Positions 30,875 through 37,678 of a stretch of 64,000 nucleotides of DNA are shown here, piece by piece. The notes beneath the pieces are model-generated. The model did no database searches, had not been told where the DNA came from, and was given only the letters and a program-made list of their open reading frames with translations. The position numbers and the translations under genes were made by a program. Source of the stretch: a virus; the IMG/VR virus record IMGVR_UViG_3300042402_003111, positions 101,800 through 165,799 of that record. One strand, given 5' to 3'. Position 1 is the first letter of the stretch; the number at the start of each line of letters is the position of its first letter.

Positions 30875-31168
30875 ATGAGTACAGAATTAGATAAGTTTCA
30901 TCATAGCAAGAGACTTCATAAAGATGAAGTGGCAATCGAAAGACAAGTGCGTATAGCCAAAGATTACTATATGCATCACAATGGTAAGTGGAAGTATTTA
31001 GAACAACCGCATCGTAATCATAAGAAACATATACTAAACTGCGGTGATCCCAAGTGTTATATGTGTGGTAATCCTCGAAAATGGTTCAAAGAAGAAACTA
31101 TGCAGGAACGTAAACACAAACAAGATAAATTTTATGTAGATAATGGAAAAGATGTAGAAGATCTATGA
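30875..31168 (+). CDS. Conserved Cys-containing small protein
   Basis: A 97-residue protein with an AGGAG ribosome site. Residues 55-70 contain CGDPKCYMCGNPRK, a C-x4-C-x2-C group followed by basic residues, like a small zinc-binding site. Similar proteins with NCGNPKCxxCGNPRK are found in bacteria and phages without known function. Basic and His-rich, possibly nucleic-acid binding. It overlaps the TauD-like gene by four bases. Confidence 0.6.
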   Translation: MSTELDKFHHSKRLHKDEVAIERQVRIAKDYYMHHNGKWKYLEQPHRNHKKHILNCGDPKCYMCGNPRKWFKEETMQERKHKQDKFYVDNGKDVEDL

Positions 31169-31992
31169 ATATAAGTTATGCAGACAACGGGTGGACCGTT
31201 TTTATAAATGAAAATTTAAATGATCTGTCCGATCAAGAAATTATAGAAATAGGTAAGTTAGTTGTAAAAAACATGGTTGTTGTTTTTAAAAATCAAAAAC
31301 TTACTCCTGAACAAGAGTTAAATTTTTGTTCTAAAATAGGAAAATATCAATATTATCCTCCAGACGTAGAAAGAATTAAACACATCAGAGTAAATGATGG
31401 TATACTACGTGTTACCGGAAAAAAGAACGAGTATGGTGAGGAAGGATTATTTGGTCATAAAGCTGCTTTAGATTGGCATGCAAATCAACCTAGCAACAAG
31501 CAACGATCTCCATTAATTTGGTTGTATGGTGTAGAAGGAACAAAAGGTTCAAGAACTAGTTGGATAAACAACATCCGTTCTTATGAAGATTTGCCTAGCG
31601 ACATAAAAGAAAAAATTAACAATATCAAAGTATACTGTGGATACAAAGTAGGTTCATATTCCAATAGTAGATTTTTTATAGAACATATAGATAAAGATAA
31701 TCCGGTTAATTTAGTACAAATTAATAAAGAAGGAAACAAAGGTTTATTTTTTCCTTTTCTACAAATTTTCGGATTTGAAAACTACGAAGAAAAAGAGTTT
31801 AAAGAAATTATGAATCTTTTAACTGATCATATCTTACAAGAAAAATATGTTTATCATCATGATTGGGAAGACGGAGACATTGTAATTTCTGAACAATGGT
31901 TAAGTATTCATAAACGTTGGCCATTTGAAGATATGGCCAATAGAGTTTTACATCGAATAGCTTTCGATTATTCGAAAATTTATACAGATTAA
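31165..31992 (+). CDS. TauD/TfdA-like oxygenase with altered iron motif
   Basis: A 275-residue protein with the TauD fold: N-terminal IGKLVVKNMVVVFKNQ, then DWHANQPS near residue 106 and C-terminal LSIHKRWPFEDMANRVLHR with the distal His and Arg. The usual W-H-x-D is here W-H-A-N, so the iron-binding Asp is replaced by Asn. That could mean lost activity or a changed reaction, such as halogenation-like chemistry. It overlaps the upstream gene by four bases and ends just before an initiator tRNA. Confidence 0.7.
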   Translation: MNISYADNGWTVFINENLNDLSDQEIIEIGKLVVKNMVVVFKNQKLTPEQELNFCSKIGKYQYYPPDVERIKHIRVNDGILRVTGKKNEYGEEGLFGHKAALDWHANQPSNKQRSPLIWLYGVEGTKGSRTSWINNIRSYEDLPSDIKEKINNIKVYCGYKVGSYSNSRFFIEHIDKDNPVNLVQINKEGNKGLFFPFLQIFGFENYEEKEFKEIMNLLTDHILQEKYVYHHDWEDGDIVISEQWLSIHKRWPFEDMANRVLHRIAFDYSKIYTD

Positions 31993-31996
31993 TAAT

Positions 31997-32073
31997 GGCG
32001 GAGGGGAGAAACGGTTTACTCGTCAGTCTCATAAGCTGAAGACATCAGGTTCGATTCCTGTTCTCCGCAACCA
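31997..32073 (+). tRNA. tRNA-Met(CAT), initiator-like
   Basis: The 3' end TCTCCGCAACCA and the mismatch between G1 and A72 (the usual initiator feature), with a second part of the stem GCGGAGG/TCTCCGC. Anticodon loop CTCATAA, T loop TTCGATT. The usual three G-C pairs of the initiator anticodon stem are replaced by AGT/GCT. Confidence 0.75.
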
Positions 32074-32680
32074 GTAAATTGTCGTATTGTTTTACAAAAG
32101 ATTCGAAGGTAGTTATATTAGAAAAACTCGTAGTTAGATTGCAGGTCAATCCTATACGAGGTCCGTTAATACCAAAAACAGCATGTATTTCATCTGTGTT
32201 TAACAAATACCACTGGTGCTTTTCAAATTTTTTAGACTCAATCTGATCGATCTCATTTAAAAGATACATTATTTTTTTATCATTATTTTTAGATTTAAAC
32301 CAAATTGTATCGGCATTGTCATCAGTTAAATTATAAAGAAAACAAACTGTCCTTCCAGGATCTCGATGGGGAACAAATTTTGAATCTCCGACTATATAAT
32401 GTAAATAATAATCTATTTTAGAATGCGGAAACAAAGAATCTCCTAAAAAAGAGTGTATTTCTTTTTTTAATTCTTCAGATAATGGGATTATAAAATAAGA
32501 AGTTATATTTGTGTTTGTTTCTTTATGAAAGTCTTTAAATGTTAAAGTCTCCTGGTTTACTTCGTTGATGTTAATTACGTCGAACCCTGATGTATCTTTT
32601 TTATCGAGAGCATATTGTAAAAGTTGTCGATTTAAATTGTCAGGCAATACAGGAAAAGAAAGTGAATAAAAATTTGTCAT
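32045..32680 (-). CDS. Putative 2OG/Fe(II) oxygenase 4
   Basis: A 211-residue protein from ATG 32680 (TTG 32701 is an alternative). FVPHRDPGRTV gives His-x-Asp near residue 105 and NTDEIHAVFGINGPRIGLT gives the distal His and Arg near residues 165-177. This is a typical small phage 2OG oxygenase. Its last 29 bases overlap the initiator tRNA on the other strand. Substrate unknown. Confidence 0.65.
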   Translation of the reverse strand: MTNFYSLSFPVLPDNLNRQLLQYALDKKDTSGFDVININEVNQETLTFKDFHKETNTNITSYFIIPLSEELKKEIHSFLGDSLFPHSKIDYYLHYIVGDSKFVPHRDPGRTVCFLYNLTDDNADTIWFKSKNNDKKIMYLLNEIDQIESKKFEKHQWYLLNTDEIHAVFGINGPRIGLTCNLTTSFSNITTFESFVKQYDNLLVAENRNRT

Positions 32681-32690
32681 ATATATACTT

Positions 32691-33251
32691 ATGCTATACA
32701 AATCTGTGAAAATACCCGATTGGGAAAAAATTGGCGATATTGTTTATAAGAATCTACCTGATGATTATAAAATACATGGAGGTTTTAGAAGTCATGATCC
32801 GATCTTATTTCAAAAATGTAAACCTTTAGTCGATGGTATTTCAATATATACTGATTGGAGTAATGTTAATGATGTTGCAGTTGTTTCGGTTCCTCCGAAT
32901 AAATTATGGCCAATTCATACTGATTGGAAAATAACTTTTCCTTTTTCACTTAACATACCAATTTACAATTGTACAACGGAAACTAGAACTAGTTTTTATA
33001 AAGTTAAAGATCAAGAAAAATTTATAACTAAAAACTCTGATAAGAAAAAAGTTGAATCTAAAGAATATTTAGAATATAATTCTTTGCCTGAAGGGCATGT
33101 ATTCGAGTTAGAGGATGTAGAAGAAATTGACAGCTATTATTTGACAGAACCGACATTGTATAGAATAGATGTTCCTCATAGTATATTCAACTCAGGATCA
33201 CAACAACGATTATCGTTGAGTGTAAGATTTCGTGAGTGGGTAGAATTTTAA
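32691..33251 (+). CDS. Putative 2OG/Fe(II) oxygenase 5
   Basis: A 186-residue protein divergent from oxygenase 4. LWPIHTDWKITFPFSLNIPIYNC gives His-x-Asp near residue 84, and VPHSIFNSGSQQRLSLSVRF gives the distal His near residue 163 and Arg. The double-stranded beta-helix order is intact. Substrate unknown. It ends just before tRNA-Cys. Confidence 0.65.
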   Translation: MLYKSVKIPDWEKIGDIVYKNLPDDYKIHGGFRSHDPILFQKCKPLVDGISIYTDWSNVNDVAVVSVPPNKLWPIHTDWKITFPFSLNIPIYNCTTETRTSFYKVKDQEKFITKNSDKKKVESKEYLEYNSLPEGHVFELEDVEEIDSYYLTEPTLYRIDVPHSIFNSGSQQRLSLSVRFREWVEF

Positions 33252-33252
33252 C

Positions 33253-33330
33253 GCTTAGGTGCCAGAGTGGTCCAATGGAACGGTCTGCAAAACCGTAAAG
33301 TCGTCGGTTCAAATCCGACCCTAAGCTCCA
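33253..33330 (+). tRNA. tRNA-Cys(GCA)
   Basis: Acceptor GCTTAGG/CCTAAGC, anticodon loop CTGCAAA, T arm GTCGG-TTCAAAT-CCGAC, U73 (as Cys requires) plus CCA. Confidence 0.93.
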
Positions 33331-33353
33331 AGTTTATTTTTAAATAGTTTTAT

Positions 33354-33435
33354 GCGCATGTGGTGGAATGGTAGACACGCTAGTCTTAGGAACTAGTCTT
33401 TCGGGGTGGGGGTTCGAGTCCCTCCATGCGCACCA
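33354..33435 (+). tRNA. tRNA-Leu(TAG)
   Basis: Acceptor GCGCATG/CATGCGC, anticodon loop CTTAGGA, T arm GGGGG-TTCGAGT-CCCTC, A plus CCA. Confidence 0.92.
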
Positions 33436-33439
33436 ATAA

Positions 33440-33514
33440 GCGGGTATAGCACAGTGGTAGTGCGACACGTTGCCAACGTGTAGGTCATCAGTTCGAATCT
33501 GATTATCCGCTCCA
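33440..33514 (+). tRNA. tRNA-Gly(GCC)
   Basis: Acceptor GCGGGTA/TATCCGC, anticodon loop TTGCCAA, T loop TTCGAAT, U73 plus CCA. Confidence 0.92.
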
Positions 33515-33520
33515 AGTTTT

Positions 33521-33595
33521 CGGTCCGTAGCTCAGCGGAAGAGTTCTGGTCTTCGAAACCAGCTGTCGGGAGTTCGAATCTCTCCGGACCGGCCA
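33521..33595 (+). tRNA. tRNA-Arg(TCG)
   Basis: Acceptor CGGTCCG/CGGACCG (perfect), anticodon loop CTTCGAA, T arm GGGAG-TTCGAAT-CTCTC, G plus CCA. Confidence 0.92.
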
Positions 33596-33609
33596 ATAAG
33601 GAGATAATT

Positions 33610-33789
33610 ATGGAAATTAAATTTAAAAAATTTGAACCAGCAACACAAGTTGCTAAAATAAAAATCTCTGAATTGGTTCAGAGAGGCGGGACTATTATAG
33701 AAGATCGTCGAGAATACGTTGAAGTAAAAAGACAGCAAAGTATTGCTCATATTGATCAATATGGCAGAGTAGAATGGAGAGCAGAATAA
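33610..33789 (+). CDS. Small protein (59 aa)
   Basis: An ORF with AAGGAG before ATG 33610, beginning MEIKFKKFEPATQ and ending VEWRAE. Charged, with no membrane segment, no family recognised. Good codon use and ribosome site make it a credible gene between tRNA-Arg and the tRNA-like RNA. Confidence 0.55.
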   Translation: MEIKFKKFEPATQVAKIKISELVQRGGTIIEDRREYVEVKRQQSIAHIDQYGRVEWRAE

Positions 33790-33791
33790 GC

Positions 33792-33820
33792 TTGACAGTT
33801 ACCATTTACGACTATATAAT
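33792..33820 (+). promoter_or_regulatory. Promoter of tRNA-like RNA
   Basis: TTGACA at 33792, 17-base spacer, TATAAT at 33815. The expected start (about 33827) coincides with the first base of the tRNA-like acceptor. Confidence 0.8.
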
Positions 33821-33825
33821 TAGCT

Positions 33826-33924
33826 GTGGTCGTAAGCAAACTGGAAAAGCTCCCACTCGTTGGGTCGGGGATGGGCACAGGCAAAGCCAAGCTCTTGTAG
33901 GTTCGAAGCCTACCGACCACACCA
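33826..33924 (+). tRNA. tRNA-like RNA, anticodon unresolved
   Basis: Acceptor GTGGTCG/CGACCAC, T arm GTAGG-TTCGAAG-CCTAC, A plus CCA are perfect, and the D arm AGC...GCT contains GG. A variable arm GGGC/GCTC with an inner GGC-AAA-GCC stem is clear. Between the D arm and variable arm the 20 bases do not form a normal 5-pair, 7-base anticodon arm; a TCCC/GGGA stem with a 13-base loop is the best fit. Length 99. It has its own promoter. Confidence 0.6.
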
Positions 33925-33944
33925 GATTTTGGTAAAAATAGTTC

Positions 33945-33973
33945 TTGAACTTTTTTTGAACTTCATGTAATAT
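33945..33973 (+). promoter_or_regulatory. Promoter of the 34011 gene
   Basis: TTGAAC at 33945, 17-base spacer, TAATAT at 33968. GTTCTTGAA recurs near 34000. Confidence 0.5.
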
Positions 33974-34010
33974 ATAGGTTCATTAGTTAAGTTCTTGAAA
34001 GGAAACAGAA

Positions 34011-34217
34011 ATGAACATAAAACTTAAAGCAGCTCTAATAACTGCGGGAGTAATGTTAACTGGTTTTGTTACCGGTTTTGTAATGAGTTATTTGCCTAAT
34101 TGGGCAGTAGCAGTGTTGGCACTTTCATTTGCTGGTTATCTTGTATATACATTAGCTTTAGCACAATTAAAGTGGGATCAAACTATAGACGAAATGAATC
34201 AGAAATATCAGAAGTAA
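34011..34217 (+). CDS. Small two-TM membrane protein
   Basis: A 68-residue protein with two hydrophobic segments at about residues 6-26 and 31-51 and a charged tail (DQTIDEMNQKYQK). AAAGGAA precedes the ATG. No family recognised. It is followed by tRNA-Ser. Confidence 0.5.
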   Translation: MNIKLKAALITAGVMLTGFVTGFVMSYLPNWAVAVLALSFAGYLVYTLALAQLKWDQTIDEMNQKYQK

Positions 34218-34225
34218 AGTTTTAC

Positions 34226-34317
34226 GGAGATATGGCCGAGAGGCTTAAGGCAGCAGTTTGCTAAACTGTCGTAGGGATTAAACTCTACCGTTGGTTCGAA
34301 TCCAACTATCTCCGCCA
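34226..34317 (+). tRNA. tRNA-Ser(GCT)
   Basis: Acceptor GGAGATA/TATCTCC, anticodon loop TTGCTAA, long variable arm, T arm GTTGG-TTCGAAT-CCAAC, G plus CCA. Confidence 0.93.
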
Positions 34318-34338
34318 ATTTTTTTTTGAAAGAAGCAA

Positions 34339-34515
34339 ATGCTATTATTCTTAAAGAAGTGGACTCCTGTATTAATAGTAGTTTTTACTGCTATTGGTAT
34401 GGGAACTAATTTTGATAATCCAAACATGTTCAGTGCCTATGTTACTGGATTTACTGGATGGCTAGTTGTAGCAATGAATGAATTTATTCCGGAGAATCGT
34501 AAAAATGAAAGCTAA
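34339..34515 (+). CDS. Small membrane protein (58 aa)
   Basis: An ORF with AAGAAG before the ATG, starting MLLFLKKWTPVLIVVF, with hydrophobic segments at about 9-22 and 34-47. Its end overlaps the next gene by 11 bases in another frame. No family recognised. Confidence 0.5.
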   Translation: MLLFLKKWTPVLIVVFTAIGMGTNFDNPNMFSAYVTGFTGWLVVAMNEFIPENRKNES

Positions 34516-34675
34516 AGGTAATTTTAAACTAAGTAAGTCTAGTAAAATGATAATGGCCAGCATGTTGCCTCCTCGTAGTTACGAATTTAAACGTGCAATG
34601 ATTCAAGCAGAACTAGCAGCAGCTATCAGGCCTAAGGCTAGTAAAGCAGATCGTAACACTGGGACAGCAGAATAA
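34505..34675 (+). CDS. Small basic protein (56 aa)
   Basis: Starts at ATG 34505 (an in-frame ATG at 34478 exists), with GGAG before it. It is Lys/Arg-rich (KAKGNFKLSKSSK, ARNTGTAE-like tail). No family recognised. It is one base from the next gene, as in an operon. Confidence 0.5.
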   Translation: MKAKGNFKLSKSSKMIMASMLPPRSYEFKRAMIQAELAAAIRPKASKADRNTGTAE

Positions 34676-34676
34676 A

Positions 34677-34904
34677 ATGGCAGGCAAAGGATCTCGTCCT
34701 AGACCTTTTAGTGTAAGTCAATCGACTTATGATAAAAACTGGGATGCTATTTTTAATAAAGGTAAAAATATGAGTACTATAGAAGAAAATCAAGTCCCTT
34801 GCGGATGTGGTCGTAGTGCCAGCGGATATTGTACTGGACTACATAACTTATCCGAATCAGAATGGCAGGCAAAATTGCTTGAAGAATTTAAGGATGAGGA
34901 ATAA
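34677..34904 (+). CDS. Small protein with CDGSH-like motif
   Basis: A 75-residue protein. The N-terminus MAGKGSRPRPFSVS is known from small phage proteins. The middle, CGCGRSASGYCTGLHNLSE, has the C-x-C...C-x3-H pattern of CDGSH iron-sulfur proteins, although the aspartate differs. It overlaps the next gene by one base. A metal or cluster site is plausible, function unknown. Confidence 0.55.
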   Translation: MAGKGSRPRPFSVSQSTYDKNWDAIFNKGKNMSTIEENQVPCGCGRSASGYCTGLHNLSESEWQAKLLEEFKDEE

Positions 34905-35095
34905 TGGCAGCTAAAAGTTTTAAACGTGATCCTATGAAAACCAAGACTGGTAAAACACGTCTTGGTCCTTTGAATGTTAAACAATTAAATGAATTGCTCG
35001 GATCTTGTCGTCCTAAGCACAAAATGAAAATTCAACGTCGCATTAATACTTTAATTAAATACGGACACAAAGTTGAAGAAACAGTAGTAGAATAA
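34904..35095 (+). CDS. Small basic protein (63 aa)
   Basis: A 63-residue Lys/Arg-rich protein (KSFKRDPMKTKTGKTR) with a helical middle. Its ATG overlaps the previous stop. No family recognised; its charge and position between tRNAs suggest RNA binding. Confidence 0.5.
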   Translation: MAAKSFKRDPMKTKTGKTRLGPLNVKQLNELLGSCRPKHKMKIQRRINTLIKYGHKVEETVVE

Positions 35096-35102
35096 AGTTT
35101 AC

Positions 35103-35178
35103 GCTGGTCTAGCTCATCAGGTAGAGCAACGGATTTGTAATCCGTAGGTGGCGGGTTCGAGTCCTGCGACCAGCACCA
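35103..35178 (+). tRNA. tRNA-Thr(TGT)
   Basis: Acceptor GCTGGTC/GACCAGC, anticodon loop TTTGTAA, T arm GCGGG-TTCGAGT-CCTGC, A plus CCA. Confidence 0.93.
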
Positions 35179-35385
35179 AGAACCTCGCAGTCCCTTCTGC
35201 GTTATTAAAGGGGGTGGTTGGTGTCACCAAAATACCAGGGCTCATACGATGACGCCTCAGAACCCGCTTACATGGGTGCAAGAAAAATCGTAGGTTTAGC
35301 TGGCACAAGCCATAAGGAACGTCAGGGGACAGGGTAACAACTCAGTTAGGGGCTAATGAGGATTAGTAGCCTAACAAGAACACAT
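35179..35385 (+). ncRNA. G+C-richer structured gap between tRNA-Thr and tRNA-Gly
   Basis: No credible ORF on the plus strand. Several stems: TTGGTG/CACCAA, ACCC/GGGT, and a strong long hairpin with inner arms GGCTAAT and ATTAG-T-AGCC (about 35351-35371), closed by TTAGG/CCTAA. More G+C-rich than its neighbours. It could be a small RNA. Confidence 0.45.
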
Positions 35386-35461
35386 GCGGGTGTAGCTCAG
35401 TTGGTAGAGCGTCAGCCTTCCAAGCAGAATGTCGTCAGTTCGAACCTGATCACCCGCTCCA
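35386..35461 (+). tRNA. tRNA-Gly(TCC)
   Basis: Acceptor GCGGGTG/CACCCGC, anticodon loop CTTCCAA, T arm ATCAG-TTCGAAC-CTGAT region, U73 plus CCA. One mismatch in the anticodon stem. Confidence 0.85.
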
Positions 35462-35466
35462 AGTTT

Positions 35467-35545
35467 CGGGGTGTAGCTTAGTCTGGTTTAAAGCGCCTGC
35501 TTTGGGAGCAGGAGATCGAGAGTTCGAATCCCTCTTCCCCGACCA
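35467..35545 (+). tRNA. tRNA-Pro(TGG)
   Basis: Anticodon arm CCTGC-TTTGGGA-GCAGG, T loop TTCGAAT, C1-G72, A plus CCA. The acceptor has one T-T mismatch near its base. Confidence 0.85.
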
Positions 35546-35552
35546 TTAATAT

Positions 35553-36158
35553 ATGAATAATATTATCCTACCTAAAAATTCTACTGTAATAGATAGCAAT
35601 CAAATCTTTAAAAAGTTCGACTTCAGTTCTGTCATTAACAAACAAGATAACGATAATGCTTGCAATATTGTAAAACAAATTATTGATAACGGCAACTACT
35701 ATACTAACAGCCCAAAATATCAAACTAAAGAAAATATTTTTAATCGAACAGAAGAAGTTTGGTTAAAATACAGAATGAGTTTTCTTTTCAGTGTATTCAT
35801 GTATCTAGGAAGAGAAGTCAAAGTTTTTAATATGCAGGCTTGGAGTTTCATGACTAACTTAGAAGGTGCAGAAGATAGAAACAATCTTTGGCATCATCAT
35901 TGGCATCCTAGCACTGAAAAAAGTAAATTATTAAGCGGAATTTGGTATTTAGATATTCCTGACGATGTAACTGATCTAAATTATTGTGGCACAGAGTTTG
36001 CACCTAACGGTCCAGAAAACTCTGGAAAATTTTATGTTAAACCAGAAAAATTTAGTTGGTTAGTATACCCTAGTGATTATTGGCACAGACCTGGAATAGT
36101 TCAGAGCAACAAATTTAGATTTATTTTGGCAGCAGACGTAGAATACCTAGCAGTATAG
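35553..36158 (+). CDS. Putative 2OG/Fe(II) oxygenase 6
   Basis: A 201-residue protein. LWHHHWHPSTEK near residue 113 and YPSDYWHRPGI near residue 178 hold the iron-site His residues, with Arg in KFRFILAADV. The pattern resembles TIGR02466/phage 2OG oxygenases (G-x-W/Y-Y-L after the first His group). It starts seven bases after tRNA-Pro. Substrate unknown. Confidence 0.65.
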   Translation: MNNIILPKNSTVIDSNQIFKKFDFSSVINKQDNDNACNIVKQIIDNGNYYTNSPKYQTKENIFNRTEEVWLKYRMSFLFSVFMYLGREVKVFNMQAWSFMTNLEGAEDRNNLWHHHWHPSTEKSKLLSGIWYLDIPDDVTDLNYCGTEFAPNGPENSGKFYVKPEKFSWLVYPSDYWHRPGIVQSNKFRFILAADVEYLAV

Positions 36159-36164
36159 CAACGG

Positions 36165-36193
36165 TTGACATTACATCCGATTGATAGTATAAT
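36165..36193 (+). promoter_or_regulatory. Strong promoter of the phosphoesterase
   Basis: TTGACA at 36165, 17-base spacer, TATAAT at 36188, then AAAGGAGGG before the ATG at 36219. Confidence 0.8.
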
Positions 36194-36218
36194 ACAATTT
36201 TAAAGAAAGGAGGGCACT

Positions 36219-36818
36219 ATGCCAGCAGTATTTTTAGTTAGCGACACGCACTTTGGTCATGCTGGTGTGTGCCGATTCTTACGCGACGACGGAACTAAAC
36301 TTCGTCCTTGGGACGATCCTAGCGAAATGGACGAAGAAATGATCCGCCGTTGGAACGACCGTGTTCGCCCAAACGATAAAGTTTATCATTTAGGTGATGT
36401 GGTTATTAACCGTAAAGCGTTATCTACATTGTCTCGATTAAACGGAGATAAAGTGTTAATCCGAGGCAATCACGACATCTTTCGTGATACAGAATATAAC
36501 GAATATTTTCGAGAACTTCGTGCTTACCACGTTATGAATGGAATGATACTGAGTCATATTCCTGTACACGAAGCAAGTTTAGGACGTTTTGGTGTAAACA
36601 TACACGGACACTTACATGCAGGTCGTGTTAAAAAAGCACGTGGCATAAATGCTAAAACAGGTGAAGTTCTGTACAGTGACGAAATCGATCCTCGTTATCA
36701 TTGCGTTTGTGTAGAACAAACTGACTACACGCCTATATTATTCGAAGACGTAATCAAACGTATCGAAGCAGAAGGTGGCACAGTTGGTTTTAAAAACGGC
36801 AACGGTCCAACTATGTAA
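36219..36818 (+). CDS. Calcineurin-like phosphoesterase 1
   Basis: A 199-residue protein with all metallophosphoesterase motifs: SDTHFGH near residue 8, LGDVV near residue 58, RGNHD near residue 82, SHIPVH near residue 112 and HGHLHAG near residue 130. It binds two metal ions and cleaves phosphoester bonds, probably in nucleotides or nucleic acids. It has its own strong promoter and terminator. A second phosphoesterase lies at 51345. Confidence 0.9.
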   Translation: MPAVFLVSDTHFGHAGVCRFLRDDGTKLRPWDDPSEMDEEMIRRWNDRVRPNDKVYHLGDVVINRKALSTLSRLNGDKVLIRGNHDIFRDTEYNEYFRELRAYHVMNGMILSHIPVHEASLGRFGVNIHGHLHAGRVKKARGINAKTGEVLYSDEIDPRYHCVCVEQTDYTPILFEDVIKRIEAEGGTVGFKNGNGPTM

Positions 36819-36843
36819 TAGGCACTTCGGTGCCTATTTTTTT
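36818..36843 (+). terminator. Terminator after phosphoesterase
   Basis: ATAGGCAC pairs with GTGCCTAT around TTCG, followed by a run of Ts. Confidence 0.9.
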
Positions 36844-36870
36844 GACTTTACATTCTACTGAATGTAAAAT
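36842..36870 (+). promoter_or_regulatory. Promoter of the structured RNA
   Basis: TTGACT at 36842, 17-base spacer, TAAAAT at 36865. The expected start is about 36876, the first base of the RNA's terminal stem. Confidence 0.65.
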
Positions 36871-36875
36871 ATAGT

Positions 36876-37080
36876 TGTGGGCATAATCATTGTAGCGGAT
36901 GCTGTTACCTGAATAGGCTTAGTTGAAATCGGTAGTACAGTTGTTTGATCCCCGTGCGAATATCAGGTACTCCTGAGGGTCCAGATAGTTTTTCAATTAG
37001 TCCGAAAAGTTGTTGAGATCACCTAGCTAGTGAATATAGTACAAAGCTTTAGGTCGCTAAAACAGCCTTGTATGCCCACA
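36876..37080 (+). ncRNA. Structured ~205-nt noncoding RNA
   Basis: TGTGGGCATA (36876-36885) pairs perfectly with TATGCCCACA (37071-37080), closing a region without ORFs, then a T-rich stretch. Inside, TACCTGA pairs with TCAGGTA and TTTTC with GAAAA around a 9-base loop. A promoter starts at the 5' arm. No known RNA signature (RNase P, SRP, 6S, tmRNA) was recognised. Confidence 0.65.
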
Positions 37081-37108
37081 TTCCTTTTTAATTTCGATAA
37101 GTACAGAT

Positions 37109-37678
37109 ATGAACAAGCCAAGTAAAAGTCCTGATCGTTATAGTTTTCAAAAATCTAAGTCCCTTGAAAGATGGGCTGAAAAAGGTCGCACTCCTGAAAA
37201 TGATGAACATGTCAAGACTATGCTAGAGTTTTATAATAGCTGGGGAATTCGAGCCGAGGAAAATGAAACAAATCCTGAGTGGCAAAAAAATAACTTAGAA
37301 TATGATCTGCGTACTTGCGATTGGATTTTGGAAAAAGTTCGCAATAAAGAACATTACGCTCAAAATTTATATGCAGCAATGTGTAATAATGAATTTCAAA
37401 AACGTGATTTGTGGCCAGTATTAAAAGAAGAGACATGGAGTGCTAGTTGGCGCTATGCTGGAGGCATCATTGCTGACATGCGTCAAGAAGGTGACTACAT
37501 TGACTGGTACTGTAGTGGCATGGGAGGGCTTGCAGGCAGTTGGGATAAAGATGAAGAGACTTTCTGCGAATGGGCTGCTCGTACTAAGTTTGTGTCTGAA
37601 GGCGTTGTCACTGAAGAAATTCGAGATGACTTACTTAAATTAGGATGGCTAGTTGTAGATGATAAAAATGACACATAA
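37109..37678 (+). CDS. Conserved phage protein of unknown function
   Basis: A 189-residue protein, acidic and Trp-rich (WILEKVRNKEHYAQNLYAAMCNNEF, SWRYAGGIIADMR). No signal peptide or TM. It overlaps the first desaturase of the island by 11 bases, so it may be part of that operon. Confidence 0.55.
   Translation: MNKPSKSPDRYSFQKSKSLERWAEKGRTPENDEHVKTMLEFYNSWGIRAEENETNPEWQKNNLEYDLRTCDWILEKVRNKEHYAQNLYAAMCNNEFQKRDLWPVLKEETWSASWRYAGGIIADMRQEGDYIDWYCSGMGGLAGSWDKDEETFCEWAARTKFVSEGVVTEEIRDDLLKLGWLVVDDKNDT

Noticed and set aside
36876-37080. Structured RNA considered as 6S, RNase P or SRP RNA
   Set aside because: No conserved core motif of these RNAs was found; it is kept as an unassigned structured RNA.
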